Positions 8,651 to 15,259 of a DNA stretch of 47,275 nt are shown in pieces. Position numbers and translations under genes: made by a program. Source of the stretch: Nannocystaceae bacterium (GTDB lineage Bacteria > Myxococcota_A > Polyangia > Nannocystales > Nannocystaceae); assembly GCA_019694555.1 (NCBI GenBank), contig JAIBBS010000050.1:1-47275 (forward strand), read 5' to 3'. The notes beneath the pieces were generated by a model. It was not told the DNA's origin. It made no database searches and saw only the letters and a list, made by a program, of their open reading frames with translations. Positions within the stretch are counted from its first letter, which is position 1. Each line of letters opens with the position of its first letter.

Positions 8651-8782
8651 GGAGAGGAAGCTCCGCTTCCTCTCCCCGTGCCCGCGCAGCCGGTCTCACC
8701 TTCCGGTCGCTCTCGCGACGAGAGTCCGTCAGCATTCGCTGACGGTCTCTGAGCCGTCGCGGAGCCGGACGCGGCGTCCGGC
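8651..8782 (-). repeat. Mosaic palindromic intergenic element, copy 1
   Basis: The convergent gap after the glycosyltransferase is filled by hairpins. 8651-8675 is a perfect 11-bp stem with a 3-nt loop. 8726-8745 is a perfect 8-bp stem with an ATTC loop. 8764-8782 is a 19-base palindrome. Read on the minus strand, the order CCGTC..GACGG, then GTCGCG..GAGCGACCGG, then GGGGAGAGGAAGCGGAGCTT is the same as in the gap at 14163-14340. The hairpins could terminate both flanking genes, but no U-tract follows them. Confidence 0.75.
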
Positions 8783-8804
8783 CCTGGGCAGCAAGCGCGG
8801 TCGC

Positions 8805-11159
8805 TCAGCCGCGCGACAGCGTCAGCGCCAGGTACGGCAGGCGCTCGGCCAGCGGCGCCTCGCCGCGGTACAGCAGGCGATAGGCCAGCCAGCGACCGAG
8901 CACCGACTGCGTGTACTTGCGGGTCTCGTCGTACGGGATGCCCTCGATGAACACGTCGAGATCGAGCGAGCCGTGCTCGTCGAGCCACTTCTCGACCGCG
9001 CCGGCACCGGCGTTGTAGCTCGGGATCGCCAGCGCGACCGCACCGTCGCTGCCGCCGAAGCGCGCGACCAGCGAGGCGAGGTGGTGCATGCCGATCTCGA
9101 GGTTGGTCGCGGGGTCGTACAGCGCGTCCTCGTCGTCGAGCGCGACGCCGGCCTGCTTGGCCACGGCGCGCGCGGTCGAGGGCATGAGCTGGATCAGGCC
9201 GCGCGCACCGGCGAACGAGGTCGCCGACGGATCGAAGCGGCTCTCGGTCTGCATGATCGCGTAGGTCAGCCACTGCGGCACGCCCAAGCGCGGCTCACCC
9301 GGTGCGATGAGCTCGACGAACGGCTGCGGATGCGCGGCGCGGTACTTCGACCACGCGCGCCCCGGTGGCGTGCTGCGCCACGCGCTGCCCATCTTCGCCA
9401 ACAGCTTCTGCGCGCCGGTGTACAGCCCGGCTTGGTTGAGCACGAGCACCGCGGGCCAGCCGTCGATCTTGGCCGACTCGAGCTCGTCTTGCGCCCACTG
9501 CCCCAGGCCCAGGCGCGCGAGCATCAACGCGGCCTCGTCGGCAGGTGTGGCCGGCGCGTCGGCGTCGCTGCCCACGCCCTCGAGCTTGGCGGTGGCCTCG
9601 GCCCAGGCCGCGTCGCCGAGCTCGCGCAGCCGCGACAACGCCTGCAACGCGGGGTACTCGAGCGGCCCCGCGTCGAGCACGGCGAGGTACGCCGTGCGTG
9701 CGCCGGCCTCGTCACCCATGCGCTGCAGCGCGCGGCCACGGAAGTACAGCAACTTGCCGCGCTCGGCCGCGCCGAGCCACTTCGCCGCGAGCCCGTCGTC
9801 GCACAGCCGCAGCACCTCGGGCGCATCGCCGCGCACGAACGCCGCGACCAGCAAGCGACGGCGCGCCTCCTCGGCCATGTCGCCCGACAGCGCCAGCGCG
9901 CGCTCCCAGGCCTTGCGCGCGGCCGCGTCGTCGCCGGCCTCGGCCCACGACTCGCCCGCGAGCACCCACGCGTCGTCGCCGAACGAGTGCTTGGACGCGA
10001 TCGCGGCCAGGGCCTCGAACTCCGCCGCGGCCGCGGCGTGCTTGCCTTCGGCGTAGCGACCGCGCGCGGCCTGGTACGCGGCCTTGATGCCGAGGTCCGT
10101 GCCGTCGTCGCCGGCGGCCTTGCACTGCGCGACCGCGGCCTCGAACTGGGGTCGGGCCTTGGCGCGCTCGCGTTGCTTGAACACCGCGGTGCCCTTGTCG
10201 AACAGCGCACGGCAGCGCTCCAGCGGCGTGGTGCCCTTGAGCGCGAGGAAGGCGTCGGCGGCCTTGATCGCCTGGCGGTAGCGGCTGCGATCGACGAGCG
10301 CGTCGATGCGCGCGAGCTCTGCCTGGCGCTCGAACGCCCGCGCCGCCGCGCCGCCGCGGGTGGGCCCGGCCGCGCGCGCCCGCTGCAACCGTGGCAGCTC
10401 GCGCGCCGCCTCCTCGCCGAAGTCCGACAGCGGCACGGACATCAGCAGGCCCTCGTACAACGCGATGGCCTCGTCGCGCTCGGCGTCGGCGGTCGAGGCC
10501 GCGAGCGTGCGCGCGAGCTTGGTCTCGACCTCGGCGCGCCGGTCGCCGCGCGGGTGCTCGGCGAGGTAGCGGCGATAGTCCGCGCGTGCACCGGCCTCGT
10601 CGTGGCTGCGCAGCTTCGCGTCGGCGAGCACGACCAGCCGATCGCCGGCCAGCGACGAGCCCGCGACCGCGGCCAGCGGCAGCGCCTCGACCAGGGCCAA
10701 CGCCGCGGCGGGCTCGCCGTCGTCGAGCAACGCCTGTGCCTGCAGCAGTCGCAGCCGCGGCTCGATCGCCGCGAGCGCAGCAGCCGAGCGGGCCTGCTCG
10801 AGCCGTTGCACCGCGCGCTTGCGATCGCCGGCCGCGAGATCCTCGAGCGCGAGCAACAGCTCCGCCGCACCGCGATCGGCCGCGGAGATCGAGTCCTGGG
10901 CCAGCAGCGCCTCGAGCTCGGTCCGCGCGCGCGCATGATCGCCGCGCTCGCGCGCGAGGATGGCCTCGCGGCCGGGGCCCTCGGCGAACCACAGCTCGCG
11001 ACCGGGCGCGGAGACCAGCGCCTGCGCCGGTGACGGCGTGGCCTCGCCGCCGTCGACGGCATCGACCTGCAGCGCGACCGCGGGCGTCTCGCGATGGCAG
11101 GACGCCAGCGCCAGCACCAGCGCGAGACCCGTTGCCCGGTTTCGGCGCGCGCGGGTCAT
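8805..11159 (-). CDS. Lytic transglycosylase (SLT domain) lipoprotein
   Basis: A 784-residue periplasmic peptidoglycan-cleaving enzyme resembling Slt70/MltC-type proteins. The signal peptide ends at lipobox LASC (Cys21), so it is probably anchored to a membrane. Residues about 50-600 are alpha-helical repeats with TPR-like character. The SLT domain is at about 615-760: TYAIMQTESRFDP with catalytic Glu near 639, GARGLIQLMPSTA, and IPSYNAGAGAV. SLT enzymes cut the MurNAc-GlcNAc bond to give anhydromuropeptides. GGAG lies 8 bases before ATG 11159. It is 13 bases downstream of the diguanylate cyclase gene on the same strand, which suggests co-expression. Confidence 0.93.
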   Translation of the reverse strand: MTRARRNRATGLALVLALASCHRETPAVALQVDAVDGGEATPSPAQALVSAPGRELWFAEGPGREAILARERGDHARARTELEALLAQDSISAADRGAAELLLALEDLAAGDRKRAVQRLEQARSAAALAAIEPRLRLLQAQALLDDGEPAAALALVEALPLAAVAGSSLAGDRLVVLADAKLRSHDEAGARADYRRYLAEHPRGDRRAEVETKLARTLAASTADAERDEAIALYEGLLMSVPLSDFGEEAARELPRLQRARAAGPTRGGAAARAFERQAELARIDALVDRSRYRQAIKAADAFLALKGTTPLERCRALFDKGTAVFKQRERAKARPQFEAAVAQCKAAGDDGTDLGIKAAYQAARGRYAEGKHAAAAAEFEALAAIASKHSFGDDAWVLAGESWAEAGDDAAARKAWERALALSGDMAEEARRRLLVAAFVRGDAPEVLRLCDDGLAAKWLGAAERGKLLYFRGRALQRMGDEAGARTAYLAVLDAGPLEYPALQALSRLRELGDAAWAEATAKLEGVGSDADAPATPADEAALMLARLGLGQWAQDELESAKIDGWPAVLVLNQAGLYTGAQKLLAKMGSAWRSTPPGRAWSKYRAAHPQPFVELIAPGEPRLGVPQWLTYAIMQTESRFDPSATSFAGARGLIQLMPSTARAVAKQAGVALDDEDALYDPATNLEIGMHHLASLVARFGGSDGAVALAIPSYNAGAGAVEKWLDEHGSLDLDVFIEGIPYDETRKYTQSVLGRWLAYRLLYRGEAPLAERLPYLALTLSRG

Positions 11160-11172
11160 CGCCGGTCTCCGC

Positions 11173-12090
11173 TCACACCAGGCGCGTGGGTTCGTGCTCG
11201 GGATCGTAGATCTCGACGCGGTTGCGACCGTTGCGCTTGGCGGTGTACAGCGCCGCGTCGGCGGCCTCGATCAGCGCCTCGGCGGTGGGCCGCACGAGCA
11301 TGCTGAGATCCGCGACGCCCAGCGAGACCGTCACGGTGAGCGAGCGGCCATCGAGCTCGAAGGGCTTGGCCGCGATCACGTCGAGGATGCGGTAGGCCGC
11401 CCGCGAGGCCCGCAGCGCGTCGACGTCGCGACAGATCAGCGCGAACTCCTCGCCGCCGTAGCGCGCGAAGATGTCCTCGCTGCGGGTCGTGCCCTCGACC
11501 CGATCCGCCATGCCGCGCAACACCTCGTCGCCGGCGGGGTGACCATAGGTGTCGTTGATCTGCTTGAAGGAATCGATGTCGAACAGCACCAGCGACAGCG
11601 GCTTGCCGTGCCGCAGCGCGAACGCGACATCGCTCTCGAGTCGGTTGTTGAAGTAGCCGCGATTGAACACGCCGGTCAGGCGATCGCGCAGCGCCGATTC
11701 GTAGAGGTTGCGCTGGAAGTCCTCGTCGAGGTCGTCGTTGAACGTGAACTTGAGCACGCTCGAGGCGCCGATCTGGATCTTGTCGCCCTCGGTCAACGGC
11801 TGTCGATCGACGCGCGTGCCGTTCGCGAACGTGCCGTTGGTCGAGCCCGCGTCGCACAGGTAGTAGACCCCGCCGTCCTCCTCGACGAGGGCGTGGGTGC
11901 GCGATATTCCCTCGTCGTTGATGCGCACGTCGGTCTGCAGACCGCGTCCGATGGTGGTCTTTGCGCCTTCCTTGAGCGGGAACATCTCGCCCATGCGATC
12001 GCCGGACAGGACGACCACGAAGGCGCGCTTGCGACCCTCACGCCCGCGCTCGAGCGACTTGGGTTCGAGTCGAATCGTCGTCTTCGACAT
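11173..12090 (-). CDS. FHA-GGDEF diguanylate cyclase
   Basis: A 305-residue cytoplasmic signalling protein. The N-terminal FHA domain (about 25-115) has GRG near 48-50, SRTHA at 63-67 and the STNGT loop at 83-87, which binds phosphothreonine peptides. The C-terminal GGDEF domain (about 130-300) has the signature GGEEF at 212-216 and an inhibitory-site RxxD at 203-206. It should make cyclic di-GMP with product inhibition and could be recruited to a Ser/Thr kinase target through FHA. ATG 12090 is chosen because the FHA domain fits tightly and TACGAT lies 12 bases upstream. It is the first gene of an apparent operon with the lytic transglycosylase. Confidence 0.94.
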   Translation of the reverse strand: MSKTTIRLEPKSLERGREGRKRAFVVVLSGDRMGEMFPLKEGAKTTIGRGLQTDVRINDEGISRTHALVEEDGGVYYLCDAGSTNGTFANGTRVDRQPLTEGDKIQIGASSVLKFTFNDDLDEDFQRNLYESALRDRLTGVFNRGYFNNRLESDVAFALRHGKPLSLVLFDIDSFKQINDTYGHPAGDEVLRGMADRVEGTTRSEDIFARYGGEEFALICRDVDALRASRAAYRILDVIAAKPFELDGRSLTVTVSLGVADLSMLVRPTAEALIEAADAALYTAKRNGRNRVEIYDPEHEPTRLV

Positions 12091-12102
12091 CGGCCGGTCA
12101 TC

Positions 12103-12132
12103 ATCGTAGGCCCGGCGGAGCCATGCCTGCAA
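12103..12132 (-). promoter_or_regulatory. Promoter of the FHA-GGDEF gene, TTGCAG-N18-TACGAT
   Basis: On the minus strand TTGCAG (12132-12127), an 18-base spacer and TACGAT (12108-12103) lie 12 bases before ATG 12090. This predicts an mRNA with almost no leader. Confidence 0.5.
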
Positions 12133-12260
12133 CCCGGGCCGTCGCGGTCGGCCACGCGCGGTCTCGCGGGACCTTCGCGCTTCGTCGACGCGGGCGGCCA
12201 GCGGCGAGACGCCCCCGCGACCGCAGCGGGCGCCCACGGGTCGGTGAAAGCGGCCCGACT

Positions 12261-12290
12261 TTGCCGCGGTGCGCCGCTTGGGGTTATCGT
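12261..12290 (+). promoter_or_regulatory. Promoter of the TPR protein gene, TTGCCG-N18-TATCGT
   Basis: TTGCCG (12261-12266), an 18-base spacer and TATCGT (12285-12290) end 12 bases before GTG 12303. The spacing supports GTG 12303 as the start and predicts a leaderless transcript. Confidence 0.5.
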
Positions 12291-12302
12291 CGCTCGGGTC
12301 CC

Positions 12303-13250
12303 GTGCTGCACGATCCATCGGCGTCGACCCACGTACCGACCGAGCTCCGATCCGCGGGCGCGGCGTCACGCCGTCCGCTGCGCGGGCGACGAGCGCTGGG
12401 CTGGCTGTGCGCCGCCGCGCTGGCGTGGCCGCCCGCAGCCGCGGCGGCGAGCGAGGAACCCACCGCGGGTCCCGCGGAGGCGCTGCCCGACGTGCACGAC
12501 GAGCCCGAGGCGCCGCCGGGACCGACGCCCGATCAGGAGAACGTGCAGCGCGCGATGGCAGCGTTCGCGCGCGGCTCGGACAACTACAACGGCGCGCGCT
12601 ACCAGGAGGCGCTGCAGGACTTCCTCGAGGCCGCGAGCCTCTACGCCTCGCCCGACTTCCAGTACAACATCGGGCTCTGCTACGAGAAGCTCGACAAGGC
12701 CGAGGAGGCGATCCGCGCCTTCGAGACGTACCTCAAGACCAAGAAGGACGTCCCTGATCGCGCCAACGTCGAGGATCGCATCCGCCGGCTGCGCGCCGAG
12801 CTCGAGCGCGGGCCCGAGCCCGAGCCCGGGCCCACGCCCACGCCCACGCCCACGCGCGATCGTTCGCGACCGCTGGTGATCTCCGGTGCGGCGCTCACCG
12901 CCGTGGGTGCTGCGATCGCGATCGGCGGCGGCATCGGCCTGGGTGTCGCAGCCAAGGGCAAGAGCGACCAGCTCGACGACATCCAGGGCGGCAACCCCGA
13001 CGGCCGCACCTTCGCGCAAGCGCAGCAGGTGCAGGATCAGGGCAAGGCGCTCGAGCTGGGGCAGATCGTGATCGCGGCCGCCGGCGGCGCGGTCGCGATC
13101 GTCGGTGTCGCGCTGCTCGCGGTCGGGTTGTCCAAGCGCAAGGGCGGCGGCAAGGCCAAGGGCAAGCGCGGCGACGCCGGCGCGAGCGCGACGCTCGTGC
13201 CCGCGTGGACCGGACGCGGCGCGGGGCTCTCGCTCGCGGGGAGGTTCTGA
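12303..13250 (+). CDS. TPR-containing membrane protein
   Basis: A 315-residue protein. The N-terminal hydrophobic segment (about 31-49) could be an anchor or signal. TPR-like helices follow at about 82-165 (SPDFQYNIGLCYEKLDKAEE), then a (Pro-Thr)n linker (171-184), and two hydrophobic segments at about 191-216 and 253-276. A Lys/Gly-rich tail follows. This layout is common among uncharacterised myxobacterial envelope proteins; the function is unknown. The frame is open upstream to 12123, but GTG 12303 sits 12 bases after a good -10 and is preferred. The next gene starts 2 bases after the stop, so the two are an operon. Confidence 0.82.
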   Translation: MLHDPSASTHVPTELRSAGAASRRPLRGRRALGWLCAAALAWPPAAAAASEEPTAGPAEALPDVHDEPEAPPGPTPDQENVQRAMAAFARGSDNYNGARYQEALQDFLEAASLYASPDFQYNIGLCYEKLDKAEEAIRAFETYLKTKKDVPDRANVEDRIRRLRAELERGPEPEPGPTPTPTPTRDRSRPLVISGAALTAVGAAIAIGGGIGLGVAAKGKSDQLDDIQGGNPDGRTFAQAQQVQDQGKALELGQIVIAAAGGAVAIVGVALLAVGLSKRKGGGKAKGKRGDAGASATLVPAWTGRGAGLSLAGRF

Positions 13251-13252
13251 TC

Positions 13253-14158
13253 ATGACGTGGCTCCGCTCGGCCCTGCTGACCGTGCCCACGCTGGTGGGC
13301 GGCTGCTTCACCGCCGATCTCGACCCCACGCTCGCGGGCGTGTTCGCGTGCGACGTCGACGACGACTGCCCCAGCGCGATGGCGTGCATCAACGAGGTGT
13401 GCGAGTCCGGCGATCCGCCGACGGTCGCGATCAACTTCCCCGAGGACGAACAACGCTTCGAGATCACCGACTTCGACGTCGGTGCGCAGCGCGAGATCGA
13501 GATGACGCTGGCGGGCACGCTCGACGTGACCGAGCCCGGCGGTGAACACGTCTTCGGCGAGGGCCACATCGAGATCACCGTCGACGGTCGCGTCGCCGGC
13601 CAGGTCACGAGCGGGGCGCTCTCGGGCGTGCTGCCGTTCCCGGTCACCATCGAGAACACGCTCGGCGCCCACCGCATCGCCGCGCGGGCCATCCGCAACG
13701 ACGGCACGCCCTACGACCATGCCGGCGGCACCGCGACGCGGCTGTTCTGGGTCAAGGACGGCGCCACGCCGCTGGTCGGCATCAAGCAGCCGTGGCCCGG
13801 CACCGAGTTCGATCTGAGCAAGGCGAAGACCGGGGTCGAGGCCGCGGTGCTCAACTTCACGCTCGCGCCCGCGGTGATGAACGGGGACAACGCCAGCGGC
13901 GTCGGCCACGTGCACATCTACTACAACGACAACATCACCGACTGCCTCGCGAACCCGACCTGCGACAAGGCCTATCTGAACACCATCGTCGAGGCCGGCA
14001 TGATCTCGACCGTGCAGCTGCCCGACTCGCCCGAGGGCACGTTCAACCTCAACGTGGTGCTGCGCAACATCGACCACTCGCTGTACCTGTTCCCCGAGGA
14101 CGGCGGCGGCGCGCCGGTGATCGACACCATCCCGCTGGTGCGCAAGCAGGACGACTGA
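13253..14158 (+). CDS. Hypothetical lipoprotein with Cys-rich N-terminus
   Basis: A 301-residue lipoprotein: signal peptide with lipobox VGGC (Cys18). A short disulphide-type cluster, CDVDDDCPSAMACINEVCE, follows at about 32-50 and is of a kind often seen after the anchor in this group. The rest is beta-rich, resembling Ig-like or bacterial surface domains, but no family is certain. GGGGAGG lies about 8 bases before ATG 13253, giving a strong start. It is co-transcribed with the upstream TPR membrane protein, so the pair may work together at the envelope. It ends at a convergent gap filled by repeat elements. Confidence 0.82.
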   Translation: MTWLRSALLTVPTLVGGCFTADLDPTLAGVFACDVDDDCPSAMACINEVCESGDPPTVAINFPEDEQRFEITDFDVGAQREIEMTLAGTLDVTEPGGEHVFGEGHIEITVDGRVAGQVTSGALSGVLPFPVTIENTLGAHRIAARAIRNDGTPYDHAGGTATRLFWVKDGATPLVGIKQPWPGTEFDLSKAKTGVEAAVLNFTLAPAVMNGDNASGVGHVHIYYNDNITDCLANPTCDKAYLNTIVEAGMISTVQLPDSPEGTFNLNVVLRNIDHSLYLFPEDGGGAPVIDTIPLVRKQDD

Positions 14159-14162
14159 GAGG

Positions 14163-14340
14163 CCGTCTGCGGATGCCGACGGTCGGTCGTCGCGGAGCGA
14201 CCGGACGGCGAGGGCTCCGGGGGGAGAGGAAGCGGAGCTTGCGCTCCATCGACGGAGCGAGACGACCCGACGCTGAGGCGTCCCGTGACCGGCTTGGGCG
14301 GCCACGGGGAGATGAAGCGAAGCCTCCCGTCCATCGACCG
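14163..14340 (+). repeat. Mosaic palindromic intergenic element, copy 2 (composite)
   Basis: Plus-strand order: imperfect hairpin CCGTC..GACGG (14163-14182), hairpin CGGTCG (14184-14189) with CGACCG (14198-14203), then GGGGAGAGGAAGCGGAGCTT (14221-14240). This is the module order of 8651-8782 read on the opposite strand. A second partial copy at 14285-14323 matches the minus strand of 8660-8699. The element lies between convergent genes, as copy 1 does. Confidence 0.75.
14221..14340 (+). repeat. Tandem 35-base repeat pair inside the intergenic element
   Basis: 14221-14255 and 14306-14340 align over 35 bases with 28 identities by hand count, at a period of 85 bases. Both run from GGGGAGA to a shared CCATCGAC. 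Confidence 0.7.
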
Positions 14341-14368
14341 AGCCCCGCGCGCGAGGACGGCGGCGCGC

Positions 14369-15235
14369 TCACAGGTCGTCGCGGCTGGCGAGCAGGCGCT
14401 CGACGCTGAGCTCCAGCCGACTCATCATCGCCGCGACCGCGTGTGCGAGCTCGCTGGCGTCGAGTTGCAGCCGTCGCAGCAGCTCCACGCGGGTGGCCTC
14501 GAGCAGGGCCTCGCGCGCGCGCGCCAGTCGGCGCGCCGCGGTCACGCGATGGATGCCGTAGATGGCGGCGAGCGTGTCGAGCGTGAGCCCGTGCAGGTGG
14601 TGTTGGCGCAGCAATCGCCGCGCCTCGGCGTCGAGCTGCGCGACCGCGGCCGCGAACGCGGCGCGAAAGGCCGCGCCGTGGCGGGCGCGGACCTGCTCGA
14701 GCTCGGGGTCCGCGGCCACCGCGGCGTCGTCGAGCAGGCCGTCCGCGAGCTCGAGTGCGTGGGGTCGACGCGAGCGCGCGCGGCGTTCGTCCTTGATCGC
14801 GCGCAACACCGCGATGCGGGTCCATGCGCGCAGTGAGCCACGACCCCCGTACTGTTCGATGCGCGCGGGGGCGTCGTGCTGCCGTACCAACAGGCGGACG
14901 CGCAGTTGCTGCTGCAGCTCGTCACGGCCCATGTCGGCGTCGACATGGGCCGCAACCGCCGGCGCCAGCGCGAAGCGATCGAAGTGCTGCAGCGCGGCGA
15001 CGTCACCGTGGACGCAGCCGCACGCGAGAAACAGATCATCGGTGCGCAGCTCGTCGAGCGCGGCGACGCTGGCCTGCTCCAGCCGCGCGCCGACATGGTG
15101 CACGAAGGCGTGCTCGCCCAACACGACGCCGGGCCACACCGCTCGCGCGGACGCGACCGCGGCCCGCAGCCGCGCCCCCAGCTCGGCGTCGTCGGCATCC
15201 TCGAACGCGGCGATGAGGGCGTTGGCGCAGCCCAC
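14369..15235 (-). CDS. RNA polymerase sigma-70-like factor, Myxococcales type
   Basis: A 288-residue sigma factor. The N-terminal part (FEDADDAELGARLRAAVASA) and the middle (RGSLRAWTRIAVLRAIKDERR) resemble the Myxococcales-specific sigma family I recall as Sig-70_gmx1 (TIGR03001). The C-terminal sigma-4-like HTH is LDTLAAIYGIHRVTAARRLARARE. It should direct RNA polymerase to a small regulon. GTG 15235 is chosen: the protein begins sensibly there and TACGAT lies 10 bases upstream on the minus strand. It is divergent from a kinase with an anti-sigma-like zinc motif, which suggests that the two form a regulatory pair. That link is inference from position and domain type. Confidence 0.87.
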   Translation of the reverse strand: MGCANALIAAFEDADDAELGARLRAAVASARAVWPGVVLGEHAFVHHVGARLEQASVAALDELRTDDLFLACGCVHGDVAALQHFDRFALAPAVAAHVDADMGRDELQQQLRVRLLVRQHDAPARIEQYGGRGSLRAWTRIAVLRAIKDERRARSRRPHALELADGLLDDAAVAADPELEQVRARHGAAFRAAFAAAVAQLDAEARRLLRQHHLHGLTLDTLAAIYGIHRVTAARRLARAREALLEATRVELLRRLQLDASELAHAVAAMMSRLELSVERLLASRDDL

Positions 15236-15251
15236 GGGCTCGACTATCGTA
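15222..15251. promoter_or_regulatory. Shared bidirectional -10 region between sigma and kinase genes
   Basis: On the plus strand TTGGCG (15222-15227), a 17-base spacer and TATCGT (15245-15250) end 9 bases before GTG 15260. On the minus strand TACGAT (15251-15246) ends 10 bases before GTG 15235. The two hexamers overlap by five bases in CTATCGTAG, so RNA polymerase cannot occupy both at once. The plus -35 lies inside the sigma coding sequence. The minus strand has no good -35. Confidence 0.5.
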
Positions 15252-15259
15252 GCGCAACC

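Noticed and set aside
8651-8782. CRISPR-like array from repeated palindromes
   Set aside because: The units are different hairpins with no constant repeat or spacer length, and no cas genes are present.
12055-12080. tRNA-like T-loop string GGTTCGAGTC
   Set aside because: It lies in the first codons of the FHA-GGDEF gene and no acceptor or anticodon stems surround it.
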